The translations under genes were made by a program, and so were the position numbers. From positions 3,768,550-3,832,549 of the forward strand of contig NZ_CP090958.1 of assembly GCF_025787225.1 (NCBI RefSeq): a DNA stretch of 64,000 nucleotides, read 5' to 3'. The stretch is from Saxibacter everestensis (GTDB lineage: Bacteria; Actinomycetota; Actinomycetes; Actinomycetales; Brevibacteriaceae). Positions 41,889-51,122 of the stretch are shown here, piece after piece (position 1 is the stretch's first letter; each line of letters starts with the position of its first letter). The notes beneath the pieces are model-generated. The model did not search any database and was not told the DNA's origin. It worked only from the letters and a program-made list of their open reading frames with translations.

Positions 41889-41937
41889 AGCACATCACGT
41901 CTTCTCGGTTGTTATCGAATGACACTCCGCAACCTAG

Positions 41938-41957
41938 TATATCTCGTGCTACGATAT
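41938..41957. promoter_or_regulatory. Candidate operator for the MarR gene
   Basis: The stretch ATATCTCGT-GCT-ACGATAT reads as an inverted repeat with one extra base in the left arm. It sits 50 nt upstream of the MarR start in the divergent region facing the DUF3040 gene. Confidence 0.35.
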
Positions 41958-42015
41958 TTGTGTGTCGATCGCCCAGGGGTGAGGGCATCGCGAGTGGCAC
42001 CGGAGGAGGTGCGTC

Positions 42016-42357
42016 ATGCTCAGTGAAAGTGAACGTTCGAGGCTGCAACAGATCGAGCGTCAGCTCATCGATGATGACCCGCGGCTTGCCTTGTCATTCA
42101 GCCGCTCGAAACCGCCGCGCAGGCCACGAAGCCCTGATGGCATCGGCTGGTGGCGCAGGTTCAACTGGCGTCGATTTGCCAATTGGTTGGCCTTTTCCGC
42201 GCTTTTCGTCGTGATGACTCTCGGCTCTGGCCTGTATGGAAGCCTGATGGCCCTGCTGCTCGCCGCGATCGCAGTGGTTACCTCACGCCTGTGGCGTCGT
42301 TACTACGAAGAAGAAGGCAACGGGACCGCAGAGCCGCCGGGCGCCCAACACGACTAA
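42016..42357 (+). CDS. DUF3040 small membrane protein
   Basis: A 113-residue protein of the actinobacterial DUF3040 family. The N-terminal MLSESERSRLQQIERQLIDDDP is diagnostic, a basic middle segment follows, and two closely spaced membrane helices (about 57-73 and 76-95) precede an acidic tail. GGAGGAGG-type ribosome binding sequence (ACCGGAGGAGGTG) lies just upstream. Function unknown. It precedes the SPFH gene by 27 nt on the same strand and probably shares its transcript. Confidence 0.88.
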   Translation: MLSESERSRLQQIERQLIDDDPRLALSFSRSKPPRRPRSPDGIGWWRRFNWRRFANWLAFSALFVVMTLGSGLYGSLMALLLAAIAVVTSRLWRRYYEEEGNGTAEPPGAQHD

Positions 42358-42384
42358 TGCTTGCCTGCTCTATCGGAGGTTGAA

Positions 42385-43377
42385 ATGATCATCGCTTATA
42401 TCGCGCTCGGCGTGCTCGCGTTGGGCATGCTCCTGATCGGGAAGAGCGTTCGGATCGTCAAGCAGTATGAACGAGGAGTGGTTTTCCGGCTTGGCCGGGT
42501 CAACGAGAGGCCCCGGCGTCCCGGGCTCGCCATGATCGTCCCGGGTGTCGAGAAGCTGCAAAAGGTGAGCATGCAGATCGTCACCATGCCGGTTCCCGCA
42601 CAGGAAGGAATCACCCGGGACAACGTGACGGTCCGCGTTGACGCCGTCATTTACTTCAAGGTCGTTGACCCGGTACGGGCCGTCGTCGATGTCGAGGACT
42701 ATGGATTCGCGGTCGGCCAGGTGGCGCAGACGTCCTTGCGTTCGATCATCGGTAAGAGCGATCTGGATGACCTGCTCACCAACCGGGAAATGATGAATCA
42801 AGGCCTTGAAGTGATGATCGACAGCCCGGCGGTGGACTGGGGTGTCCATATCGATCGGGTTGAAATCAAGGACGTCGCCCTTCCCGAGTCGATGAAGCGC
42901 TCGATGTCCCGGCAAGCCGAGGCCGAGCGGGAACGGCGTGCCCGGGTGATCACCGCCGAAGGCGAGCTGCAGGCTTCCGAACGTCTTTCTCAGGCGGCCA
43001 GTGTGATGGCGGAAACACCCGCCGCGCTCCAGCTGCGCCTGCTGCAGACCGTCGTCGAAGTGGCGGCGGAAAAGAACTCCACCCTGGTGCTGCCATTTCC
43101 GGTGGAACTGCTCCGCTTCCTCGAGCGGTCGACCCCTTCGGTGCGGCCGGATAATCAGGCCGACGCTTCGACGGAGAAGTTGCGTGACGGTTTTGCCGGC
43201 CTGGCCGCAGCGCTTTCGGATGCGGTGGGTTCGGCCGGTGCCGGCGCAACCGGGACCGGGACCGACAAGGGTGCGGCCGTCTCATCCGATTCCGCGAACG
43301 CTCGTCCGGAAGGACGCGCACCGGAGCTGCGTGCCTCCGACGTGCGGATACCTGCTGAGATCGGAGCCGGCATCTAG
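42385..43377 (+). CDS. SPFH/band 7 (stomatin-like, slipin) membrane protein
   Basis: A 330-residue slipin. One N-terminal membrane helix (residues 2-22) is followed by the SPFH domain (VKQYERGVVFRLGRV; VTVRVDAVIYFKVVDPVRAVVDVEDY; SLRSIIGKSDLDDLLTNREMMN, partly), then a coiled-coil-prone segment rich in Arg/Glu (SMSRQAEAERERRARVITAEGE). The last 80 residues are Ala/Gly-rich and variable. CGGAGG lies 6 nt before the ATG. Such proteins organise membrane microdomains and bind proteases; the NfeD partner usually next to slipins is missing here. Confidence 0.92.
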   Translation: MIIAYIALGVLALGMLLIGKSVRIVKQYERGVVFRLGRVNERPRRPGLAMIVPGVEKLQKVSMQIVTMPVPAQEGITRDNVTVRVDAVIYFKVVDPVRAVVDVEDYGFAVGQVAQTSLRSIIGKSDLDDLLTNREMMNQGLEVMIDSPAVDWGVHIDRVEIKDVALPESMKRSMSRQAEAERERRARVITAEGELQASERLSQAASVMAETPAALQLRLLQTVVEVAAEKNSTLVLPFPVELLRFLERSTPSVRPDNQADASTEKLRDGFAGLAAALSDAVGSAGAGATGTGTDKGAAVSSDSANARPEGRAPELRASDVRIPAEIGAGI

Positions 43378-43423
43378 AACCGACGTGCCGGTTGCGGGCG
43401 GGGCTGTGCGCGCGGCGGCCTGA

Positions 43424-44830
43424 CTACGTGACTACGTCCACCAGCCGGGCGGCGATGCCGGTGTAGGAGGCCGGCGTCATCGCGGCGATGCGCTCTTCTA
43501 CGTCTTCGGGCAGCCCGAGTCCGCGAACGAACTCGACCAGCGACGACTGATCCACCCGGCGTCCGCGAGTCAGTTCCTTCAGTCGCTCGTACGGGTTCTC
43601 CATGCCGGGAACGCCTGCCACGCTTGCCGCGCGCATTGCTGACTGGATGGGTTCGCCCAGCACTTCCCAGTTGCTGTCCAGATCCGATTCGAGTGCCCCT
43701 GGATTGACGTCGAGGCCGGCCAGGCCGCGCTGCACATTGGACAGCGCCAGAAGTGAATGACCGAAGGCGATTCCGATGTTGCGCTGCGATGAGGAATCGG
43801 TGAGGTCACGCTGCAACCGTGACGTCACCAGGGTTGCCGCCAGGGTGTCGAACAGGGAGCAGGAGATTTCGAGATTCGCCTCGGCATTCTCGAAGCGGAT
43901 CGGGTTGACCTTGTGTGGCATCGTTGAGCTTCCGACGGTGCCCTGCCCGCGAACCTGGGCGAAGTACCCCAGCGAGATATAGGTCCAGACATCGGTGGCG
44001 AGGTTGTGCAGGATCCGGTTGAACCGGGACACGTCCGCGTACAGCTCCGCCTGCCAGTCGTGCGACTCGATCTGCGTCGTCAACGGGTTGTATGCCAGGC
44101 CGAGGCCTTCGACGTAGTCCTGCGCGATCGAAGGCCAGTCGGCGTCCGGCACGGCCGCGAGGTGGGCGCCGAAGGTCCCGGTCGCGCCGTTGATCTTGCC
44201 CAGGAACTCGGCGGCTTCGATTCGGCGGATCTGGCGGCCGAGCCGGTGTGCCAGGACCGCAAGTTCCTTGCCCAGCGTGGTCGGGCTCGCCGGCTGCCCG
44301 TGCGTGCGTGACAACATCGACGCGTTCCGGTTCTCATCGGCCATCCGGGCGATATCTGCGACGAGCGACTTCGCGGCCGGCAGCCAGACCTGCTGCACGG
44401 CGCCCTTGATATTCAGGGCGTAGGACAGGTTGTTGATGTCCTCGCTGGTGCAGGCGAAGTGCACGAGTTCGGTGAGGTCGTCGGCACCAAGCGCCGTGAG
44501 GGTGTTCTTGATGTAATACTCGACGGCCTTGACGTCATGCACGGTCTCCCGCTCGATGACTGCCAGGGCCTCGATGGCATTCTCGTCGAAGTCGCTGACC
44601 AGGGCACGTAGCTGTGACTTCTCGTCGTCGCTCAGTCGGCGTGCTCCGGGAACTACCTGATGGTCGGTGAGGTGGATCAGCCACTCGACCTCGACGTGCA
44701 CCCGTTCACGGTTCAGCGCCGCCTCGGATAGATGGTCGACAAGGACGGCGACATCCTTGCGGTATCGACCGTCGAGCGGGCCTAGGGCAACGGCAGGTGA
44801 AATTGCGGCAAGAGAGCGACGTTCAGGCAT
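43424..44830 (-). CDS. purB: Adenylosuccinate lyase
   Basis: A 468-residue fumarase/aspartase superfamily enzyme. The signature GSSTMPHKVNPIRFENAE contains the catalytic flexible loop. HFACTSEDINNLSYAL and MLSRTHGQPASPTTLGKELAV are the other two conserved regions, and the N-terminal ALGPLDGRYRKDV marks the long E. coli-type PurB. It acts twice in purine synthesis (SAICAR and adenylosuccinate cleavage, releasing fumarate). It stands alone on the minus strand. Confidence 0.96.
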   Translation of the reverse strand: MPERRSLAAISPAVALGPLDGRYRKDVAVLVDHLSEAALNRERVHVEVEWLIHLTDHQVVPGARRLSDDEKSQLRALVSDFDENAIEALAVIERETVHDVKAVEYYIKNTLTALGADDLTELVHFACTSEDINNLSYALNIKGAVQQVWLPAAKSLVADIARMADENRNASMLSRTHGQPASPTTLGKELAVLAHRLGRQIRRIEAAEFLGKINGATGTFGAHLAAVPDADWPSIAQDYVEGLGLAYNPLTTQIESHDWQAELYADVSRFNRILHNLATDVWTYISLGYFAQVRGQGTVGSSTMPHKVNPIRFENAEANLEISCSLFDTLAATLVTSRLQRDLTDSSSQRNIGIAFGHSLLALSNVQRGLAGLDVNPGALESDLDSNWEVLGEPIQSAMRAASVAGVPGMENPYERLKELTRGRRVDQSSLVEFVRGLGLPEDVEERIAAMTPASYTGIAARLVDVVT

Positions 44831-45125
44831 GCCTTTATCGTCTCACGACGGTCTGACAAGCCATTAGTCTCGTGCTCGACCTGGCTTGCCCTCACTCGTC
44901 CGGCGTCATCGAGGCATTGCCGCCGATGGAGTCGCTGCCGCCGACGGAATCGTCTAAGGACCGCAACTTATCGGCTGCTTTCTCGTCCGCGTTGTGCTTA
45001 CCCTCATCGGAGTAGTCGGAATCATCCGTACAACTCGGCCCGACACAGCCGACACAGCTGGTCCCGCCGACGCAGCCGGTCCCGGGTCCCGCTGATGTCG
45101 AAGTCGAACAGGAAGGACATCGCTG
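44831..45125. other. 295-nt spacer between divergent purB and amidohydrolase genes
   Basis: The spacer carries short repeats (CCGACACAGC-like) from about 45038 to 45080. The minus strand has an open, Cys- and acid-rich frame ending at 44893 but it lacks a start codon and a ribosome binding site, so I did not call it. No promoter boxes are clear. Confidence 0.45.
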
Positions 45126-46763
45126 ATGAAGATTGATTCACTCTGGCACGGCCGATTCTGGACCGGAGACCCAGACCATCCCGAGGCCCGGACGATAGGC
45201 GTTCACAACGGCCGGATAGTCGCCGTCGACGAGATCGGCGGTCTTGAGGCGAAAACCGAGTTCGACTTCGGACAGACGCGGGTAATTCCGGGTCTGCACG
45301 ACGCGCACCATCACACTATGGGCACCGGCGAGCAGCTGGCCATGGTCGATCTGCGGTACCCGAAGGTGAAAACCCTCGACGAGCTCTACGACGCGCTCGC
45401 CGAGCGGGCGGCTCAACTTCCGGCTGACGCCTGGGTTCGCGGCAGCGGATACGACCAGAACCGGCTCGGCGATCATCCAACCGCGGAGGGCCTCGACCGG
45501 GCGGTGGGCGGCCGGCCGGCGATCGTCGAGCATGTCTCACACCACATGATCGTCGCGAACACCCGGGCATTCGAACTCGCCGGCGCACCGGATCGCCTCG
45601 GGTATCCAGATGTTCCCGGCGGACGGGTCCTCCGGGACAGGGACGGGCGTGCGAGCGGTCTGCTCCAGGAGAACGCGGGTGAACGAATTCGCCTTGAAGG
45701 GGCCAAGGTCACCGCGGAGGAATCGATCGAACACCTCCGGCTCGCCTCGGACCAGGCTGTGTCCTACGGTCTGACCAGCCTGACCGAGCCAGGCGTTCTG
45801 GTCGGCGGTGCGTTGGGAATCAATGCTCCGGTGCTCAACTCGTACCAAACGGCGATCGAAACGGACGTTCTCCGGCCACGGATGACCGTGATGCCCTTCC
45901 ATCAGATTCTGCACGGCCTCGAACTCAACGCCGACGGGATGAAGACGCTCGACTTGGGTATCCGTACCGGATTCGGTGATGACCGGTTGCGCTTCGGGCC
46001 GGTGAAGATCATCTCCGACGGATCACTGATCGGCCGGTCGGCCGCCGTGCACGATTGTTTCTGCGGTGAGCAGGACAACCTCGGCGTCATGGTGGTCGAC
46101 CCGGCGGAGCTGCGCGACCTCGTTCTCGCGTTTCACGCCGCGGGATGGACAGTGGCGACCCATGCGATCGGGGATCGCGCTATCGACCATGCCCTTGACG
46201 CCTTCGCCGCGGCTCAAGCTGCCCTGCCGCGGGCCGTCCGGCACCGGATCGAGCATTTCGCCATCGCAACCGATGCCCAGGTGAGCAGGTGTGCCGAGCT
46301 CGGCGTGATCCCGGTGCCGCAGGGCGTGTTCATCTCGGAGTTCGGCGATGGGATCGTCAACGCCATCGGTGCGGAGCGAGCCCTCGGTACCTACCGGATG
46401 CGGTCCCTGCTCGACGCCGGCATGGTGGTGCCTGGATCGACGGACTCCCCGGTCTCCGACGCGAATCCGCTCGTGTCGATCCACGACCTCGTCAATCGTG
46501 AGACGTCCTCTGGGGCGCCGTTCGGCCCGGCGGAGCGGGTCAGCATCGCCGAGGCGCTGCAGGCCTACACATACGGATCCGCCTACGCGGTGAACAGGGA
46601 GAGCGATGTCGGAACGCTGAGGATCGGCCAGCTCGCCGACTTCGTGGCGCTCAGCGATGACGTGCTCGCCGTCGAGGCCGCGCGGATCAAGGACACCACC
46701 GTGACCGCGACCGTGATCGGCGGTGAGCTCTTGCTCGGTGCGGACGTAGTGCCGCAGTGCTGA
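45126..46763 (+). CDS. Amidohydrolase (YtcJ-like, amidohydrolase_3 family)
   Basis: A 545-residue metal-dependent hydrolase. Its metal-binding start is IPGLHDAHHHTMGTG; internal elements are VRGSGYDQN, YGLTSLTEPG, GPVKIISDGSLIGRSA, ATHAIGDRAIDHALDAF and HRIEHFAI, and it ends with the PGSTDSPVSDANPL and IGQLADFVALS segments. AGGAAGGA is spaced 9 nt from the ATG. These enzymes hydrolyse exocyclic C-N bonds of varied amides; the substrate is unknown. Confidence 0.9.
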   Translation: MKIDSLWHGRFWTGDPDHPEARTIGVHNGRIVAVDEIGGLEAKTEFDFGQTRVIPGLHDAHHHTMGTGEQLAMVDLRYPKVKTLDELYDALAERAAQLPADAWVRGSGYDQNRLGDHPTAEGLDRAVGGRPAIVEHVSHHMIVANTRAFELAGAPDRLGYPDVPGGRVLRDRDGRASGLLQENAGERIRLEGAKVTAEESIEHLRLASDQAVSYGLTSLTEPGVLVGGALGINAPVLNSYQTAIETDVLRPRMTVMPFHQILHGLELNADGMKTLDLGIRTGFGDDRLRFGPVKIISDGSLIGRSAAVHDCFCGEQDNLGVMVVDPAELRDLVLAFHAAGWTVATHAIGDRAIDHALDAFAAAQAALPRAVRHRIEHFAIATDAQVSRCAELGVIPVPQGVFISEFGDGIVNAIGAERALGTYRMRSLLDAGMVVPGSTDSPVSDANPLVSIHDLVNRETSSGAPFGPAERVSIAEALQAYTYGSAYAVNRESDVGTLRIGQLADFVALSDDVLAVEAARIKDTTVTATVIGGELLLGADVVPQC

Positions 46764-46897
46764 GGGCCGGTAGTCACTGCACTCGTCGTCACCGCCGAAG
46801 AGCCCAGACCGGCTTTTCCACAGAATGCGCCAGCCAGGTCCCGTCCGGCGTGAATCTCCCTACGGTTGGGAACAGCAGGCGGCATGGGAGGGCAGCG

Positions 46898-47158
46898 ATG
46901 ACGGGGACAGAAGAGATCCGACTGATGGCTAGCCGGTGGGACGACTTCGGCGAGGAACTGCGCCGGATTGCGGCCCGCATCGACTCCGGGCGCTCGTTGG
47001 ACTGGGCGTCGGCGGCGGCAAACGAGTATCGACACCGGCTCGACGGGGTGAGCGGCGCGACTTCGCAGCTGCTTGACGATGTCGCCCGGGTCGCGGAGTC
47101 ATTACGGCGTCACGCGGATGCGGTGTCCGCGAACCCGATAGCGGCGGTCGGCGCGTAA
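46898..47158 (+). CDS. WXG100-like small helical protein
   Basis: An 86-residue protein predicted as two helices with a central turn. LDWASAAANEYRHRLDG matches the actinobacterial WXG100 variant in which W-x-S/G sits at the turn (here Trp near residue 41), and the N-terminal helix carries IRLMASRWDDFGEELRRIAARI. The size is right for a type VII (ESX) secretion substrate or partner. The ATG has GGGAGG 5 nt upstream. The next gene overlaps by 1 nt. No ESX core genes are in the window, so secretion is inferred. Confidence 0.7.
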   Translation: MTGTEEIRLMASRWDDFGEELRRIAARIDSGRSLDWASAAANEYRHRLDGVSGATSQLLDDVARVAESLRRHADAVSANPIAAVGA

Positions 47159-47748
47159 TGCCGGAGCAGACGAGAAGCTACACGATGGACGTCACCCAAT
47201 TCGCCGAGTTGGTTGCCGGAAATGGGTTACGGTTACCGGCCGCCTTCCGACTCCGCGAACCCGCTCGGCAGGCGGTGAGGCCTCGCCGCTCACGAAATCC
47301 GTCAGACCGACTTCGGCAAAGCATGCTGGTGGAGGGACTTCGGCTGCACGATATGGCTGCCCTGAAGCTGTCGGTTCGGGTGCGTCATCCGCAAGCGCTG
47401 ATCGTCGGAGAGTACGCGGTGCTCGGGCACTGCGCCGCGTCCCTGTCGCGGATAGAACTGCCCGGAAAGCCGGGCGAAAGCCGGAGATACGGCAGCAAAG
47501 TCAGGACAAGCGTATTCGGTACCGATCGGATCGGCGCCGAGATCGTTAAACTCGCGGTTGGCGGGGCGTCGACGGCACTGATCGTCATCCCACACCATGA
47601 CGTTGGCGCCGTGCGTGCCTGGAAGATCGAGGATGGCCGCTGGCAGACAAGAATCGGATCTCCTGCACCAGGATGGCGGGCAACCGACGCCGGTGACGTC
47701 GGCCGTTTCTGCCGGGAGGCCCTGCTGCGAATCGCGGGGAGCTCGTGA
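47158..47748 (+). CDS. Unknown protein in the WXG100-hydrolase module
   Basis: A 196-residue protein whose ATG shares a base with the WXG100-like gene's stop. The N-terminal third is basic, the middle is beta-rich (LKLSVRVRHPQALIVGEYAVLGH, partly shown; VKLAVGGASTALIVIPHHDVGAV) and the end is helical (DVGRFCREALLRIAG). Its size and place between a WXG100-like gene and an effector-like gene recall EspG-type chaperones, but I cannot confirm homology. It overlaps the next gene by 1 nt or more. Confidence 0.65.
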   Translation: MPEQTRSYTMDVTQFAELVAGNGLRLPAAFRLREPARQAVRPRRSRNPSDRLRQSMLVEGLRLHDMAALKLSVRVRHPQALIVGEYAVLGHCAASLSRIELPGKPGESRRYGSKVRTSVFGTDRIGAEIVKLAVGGASTALIVIPHHDVGAVRAWKIEDGRWQTRIGSPAPGWRATDAGDVGRFCREALLRIAGSS

Positions 47749-49274
47749 TGGACGGTGTTGATGTCCGCGGTGGTTCGACATCCGTCAAGGCCGCGATACA
47801 CGATATGGAGGCGTACGGCGCGGAACTTCGCCGGGTCGGCCTGGAACTGGCCGACCTGGGCGTGCGGGCCTCTTCCGACGTGTTGAACCCGAGCCTGCTG
47901 CTCAGCCAGACGCTGTCGCCGTTCACGTTCCTCAGTGTCGAGGCCGACGTCATCAAAGCGGCGGCGGGTATCGGGCGGCTCGCGGGAGAACTTGTCCTGC
48001 TCGGCACGGCGCTGGGCGGCGCAGCGCACGCCTACCAACTCGCCGATATTGCCGTAGATGAAAGTCTGCGCCGGATCAAGACGTACGTGGCGTACGGATT
48101 TGGTGTTGCGACCCGGAACGCGGCGATAGCGGTGGGCGCGGCGGGACTAGGGGCAGCGGCAAGCCCGACCGGGTTGGCTGCGATCGGGCTGGCGGTTCTG
48201 GCATACCGCCATGGCGGCCGGGAAGCGTTGGCCCGTTGGCTGTCTGAACATCCCGATGTGAAGGAGGACATCGCTGAAGCCATCGCGGACAATAGCGACG
48301 TGGTGGCCGCCATTGTCGGTGGGCTTCCCGGCTACCTCAACGGACTGGCCGGCCTACCAAGCCCGGACACACCCTGGATCAACGAGGAACCACCCTGGCC
48401 GGACGATAGCTCATCGGTCGCGGCGCTCATCGCCGCACTCGCCCATTCCGGCGCAGGGATGCTTGGCGAAACGGAGGTCAGCGTCGCGCGCACGTCGAGC
48501 CAGGTGCCAGAACCTGCGCGCGGTCCCGGATCCCTGAGCGAGCTGTACGAGCGGGTGCTGGAGCAGAGTGGGCCCAAGCCCGGCCAGGTTCGGATCGAAA
48601 AGATTGTCCAGGCGGATGGCTCGTCCGCGTGGATCGTTGAAATTCCGGCGACCCAGGACTGGTCCCCGACACCGGGCGAGTACCCGACCGACCTCACGAC
48701 GAACGTCAACGGGGTGGCGGGCAACAGCAGTGCGATGATGCGTGTCGTTCAGGAGGCCATCGCTCGCACGCCCGGATTGCGGCCGGGTGATCCGATTCTG
48801 CTCGCAGGCTTCAGCCAGGGTGGGATAACCGCGGCGGGCCTCGCGGCGAATGCGGACTTCAGAGCGAAGTACAACGTGCAGGCCGTTTTTACGGTAGGTG
48901 CACCGGTGGCGACGATGAAAATCCCGCCAACGATCAAGGTGCTATCGATAGAACACGCGAACGACATCATTCCGGACCTCGAAGGCTCGGACAACCCGGA
49001 TGGCCCGAACTGGACGACCGTCAGCCGCGATTTCAGCCCGGAATCGATGCAGCGGAGCGAAATGTTCAAAGCGCTCAGCCCTGAGGAGCAGCGGAAGCTG
49101 CTTGACGATCCGTTCTTCGCGCACCGCTCAGGGTCGTACGCAGACACAGTGCGCGAAATCGAGCGAATACGGGATCCAGCGGTCCTGGCATGGCTTGCCG
49201 CCAATCGGCAATTCTTCTCCGGTGGCCCCTCCAGTAGCACGGACTTCGTCGGCCGCCGGGTGCAGGCGAGGTAG
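47748..49274 (+). CDS. Secreted-effector-like serine hydrolase with helical N-terminus
   Basis: A 508-residue protein (GTG 47745 is an alternative start). Residues 1-120 are helical and WXG/LXG-like, with no signal peptide. A hydrophobic segment at about 115-155 (IAVGAAGLGAAASPTGLAAIG) could insert in a membrane. The C-terminal half is alpha/beta-hydrolase-like: nucleophile Ser356 in LLAGFSQGGITAAG, VQAVFTVGAPVATMKIP, and a possible Asp/His pair in HANDIIPDLEGSDNPDG and FFAHRSGSYAD. This resembles ESX-associated cutinase/lipase-type effectors. It is the last gene of the three-gene module. Confidence 0.75.
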   Translation: MDGVDVRGGSTSVKAAIHDMEAYGAELRRVGLELADLGVRASSDVLNPSLLLSQTLSPFTFLSVEADVIKAAAGIGRLAGELVLLGTALGGAAHAYQLADIAVDESLRRIKTYVAYGFGVATRNAAIAVGAAGLGAAASPTGLAAIGLAVLAYRHGGREALARWLSEHPDVKEDIAEAIADNSDVVAAIVGGLPGYLNGLAGLPSPDTPWINEEPPWPDDSSSVAALIAALAHSGAGMLGETEVSVARTSSQVPEPARGPGSLSELYERVLEQSGPKPGQVRIEKIVQADGSSAWIVEIPATQDWSPTPGEYPTDLTTNVNGVAGNSSAMMRVVQEAIARTPGLRPGDPILLAGFSQGGITAAGLAANADFRAKYNVQAVFTVGAPVATMKIPPTIKVLSIEHANDIIPDLEGSDNPDGPNWTTVSRDFSPESMQRSEMFKALSPEEQRKLLDDPFFAHRSGSYADTVREIERIRDPAVLAWLAANRQFFSGGPSSSTDFVGRRVQAR

Positions 49275-49423
49275 CCGAAAGGTGACATCCCCGGCCTTCG
49301 CTCATTCGGCGACGAGAGTCCGGAAGATGCCCTCCCGGCAGATCACGTTCGATTTCCTGATCCGGTGAGGCGGGGCAGCTATGTCCGTCGAGTCACTGCC
49401 CAGGCATCCAGACCAAAAGGATA

Positions 49424-49690
49424 AAGAACTAAAAAACCTAAAGGAGCCTCGTGAAGAACCCGTTCAAACCGACCGCGGGCGCTCGGCCGCCGTTGCTGGT
49501 CGGAAGGACAGATGCATTGGACGGCTTCCGCGAAGGACTGGAGGATGGGTCTGAGTCTCCTAGGTTACTGACTATCTTCACCGGCGCGAGGTGCTGGTGA
49601 AACTGTGATGATCGCCGCGCCGAGGACATCGCGAAAGGAGTCGGCTGGAACCTAGCCTTCCTTATGTCGGCTACTGGGGTAGCTTCCCTC
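49424..49690 (+). pseudogene. Degraded N-terminus of an AAA ATPase
   Basis: After AAAGGAGCCTC a GTG at 49451 opens a frame reading KNPFKPTAGARPPLLVGRTD, then LDGFREGLEDG and LLTIFTGAR, the N-terminal signature of a common actinobacterial AAA/ORC-type ATPase that continues into a Walker A. Here a frameshift and stop at 49598-49600 interrupt it. The next frame supplies GETVMIAA (Walker Lys replaced by Glu), and a third frame supplies AEDIAKGVGWNLAF. At least two frameshifts and the lost P-loop lysine show decay. A second remnant lies at 51793-51858. Confidence 0.65.
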
Positions 49691-49691
49691 T

Positions 49692-51071
49692 TTACAGGGC
49701 GAGCAGAAAAAGCGCCGAGGAAGCAGGCTCTGCGTCCGATGGCAGCGGCGCGTGCGGGGGATTGCTGGCAGGACGGAGACGCTCTGTGCAGCACGAGCCA
49801 ATTTCCTGCAGTACTTCACGGGTTGTATTCGTCGCCTTCTCGACCAGAACCCACGGGTCCATCATGGGCGCGTCGGAACCTAAAGGTGTTCTAGCTCCCC
49901 AGTACATGGCCCCGCCCAACGGAGCCGCCAGGGATGTGAATTCCTGCTGATCCTCCCTGGGAAGTACGAACCACCAGGCTCCGCTACCCACTATCGGCTT
50001 AGCCGGCGCGTCGTGTATTCGGTTCCGGATCAGCCCGAGCAGCTTGTACAGATCACTCCACATCTCGAGGCGTGACATGTTCAGCTCGGTCCACTGCCGC
50101 CGGAGGGCATCGACGAAGACGGGGCGGTGCAGTTTCAACTGGTCATGCTTGAGCAGTTTGCCCTTGACAGTTGTGAGACCGAATTGCTGACCGAGAGCGC
50201 TTGCGGCGACGTCAAGTGCTCCGCAGAGTTGCAGGAGCAAGGCCTCGGTCTCGTAGAGAACAACGTCGTGAATCTCATTGCCTTCTCCCTGCAACAACCC
50301 GGACAGGGCGCGGTCACGGGCGCGCAGCGCACGGGCGAACCGGCCAATTATGCCATCGACTGGGTTGGCGTAGAGGCGGAGCCCCTGCCAGTCGGCCGCA
50401 CCACTATTCGGTTCGTCTGAGAGTCGGTGCTTCCAGGCCCAGATCTCTGGAAGTGCTGCCGAGGCACTGATGCGATAGAACCAGTGCGGCGGCAGTATGT
50501 CCACACCATCTTTGAATGAGGCATTACCGACGTAACACTCGCCTCTGGAACGAAGAAACAGTGCTAGCAGCAGGGTCGCCTCGGATTCGGTAACGACATG
50601 GACGCTGCTGGCGAATTGCTCAGCGGAAGATACTAGACCGGGTGAACGAGTGATGAAAATGTCGGTTTGCCAGGCATTGGCTGCTTCGGTAAGAACAAGC
50701 CCTTCCCTCAACTCCTCGGCGTTGACCCCGTACGAGCTTGCCCTCTCGTTCGCGAATCCCTCAAGGATACTTAGCGGCCTAATAGCCAACCACGATTGGG
50801 AAAGTGTTAGAGGAATGGCGTCGGACTCTCGGTGCGGTCCGTGAATCTGCACCGTGCAGTACGCCTGATAGCCTACGGTTCCAAGCTCAACGTGGGCGTT
50901 TTTCAGAAGCCCGCGAAGGGTGACGTCCAAGCTTTCCTCGGCAATCCGTGGGTCTATAACCACGCGAGCGGGCCGGTGCTCATAGAGGTCGAACAGAGGA
51001 GGCTCGCAGGGAGGAGAGTGCTCTCGCGTCTCGAACACCCGTCGGGGAATCCTGTCCTGCGCGTTGTTCAT
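49692..51071 (-). CDS. Unknown 459-residue protein in a decayed island
   Basis: An intact frame with no recognised family. The N-terminal 230 residues look mixed alpha/beta (LGTVGYQAYCTVQIHGPH, SWLAIRPLSILEGF, TESEATLLLALFLRSRGECY). The middle is helical (IIGRFARALRARDRALSGLLQG, partly), and LYKLLGLIRNRIHDAP near residue 355-370 resembles the R-N-x-x-H helix of HEPN-like or Abi-like proteins. The ATG has no strong ribosome binding site. It is flanked by two degraded AAA-ATPase starts and a broken recombinase-like gene. A defence or mobile-element cargo role is possible but unproven. Confidence 0.6.
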   Translation of the reverse strand: MNNAQDRIPRRVFETREHSPPCEPPLFDLYEHRPARVVIDPRIAEESLDVTLRGLLKNAHVELGTVGYQAYCTVQIHGPHRESDAIPLTLSQSWLAIRPLSILEGFANERASSYGVNAEELREGLVLTEAANAWQTDIFITRSPGLVSSAEQFASSVHVVTESEATLLLALFLRSRGECYVGNASFKDGVDILPPHWFYRISASAALPEIWAWKHRLSDEPNSGAADWQGLRLYANPVDGIIGRFARALRARDRALSGLLQGEGNEIHDVVLYETEALLLQLCGALDVAASALGQQFGLTTVKGKLLKHDQLKLHRPVFVDALRRQWTELNMSRLEMWSDLYKLLGLIRNRIHDAPAKPIVGSGAWWFVLPREDQQEFTSLAAPLGGAMYWGARTPLGSDAPMMDPWVLVEKATNTTREVLQEIGSCCTERLRPASNPPHAPLPSDAEPASSALFLLAL

Positions 51072-51122
51072 GTTAGGCCCGGCAGGCTCTGCGCTAGATC
51101 AGGTGCTGCCCCCGGCAGCGAC

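Noticed and set aside
44893-45130. Minus-strand Cys-rich acidic frame in the purB spacer
   Set aside because: It contains CPSC and GCVGGTSCVGC-like runs but no start codon or ribosome binding site in frame, and overlaps the amidohydrolase start; repeats explain the cysteine pattern.
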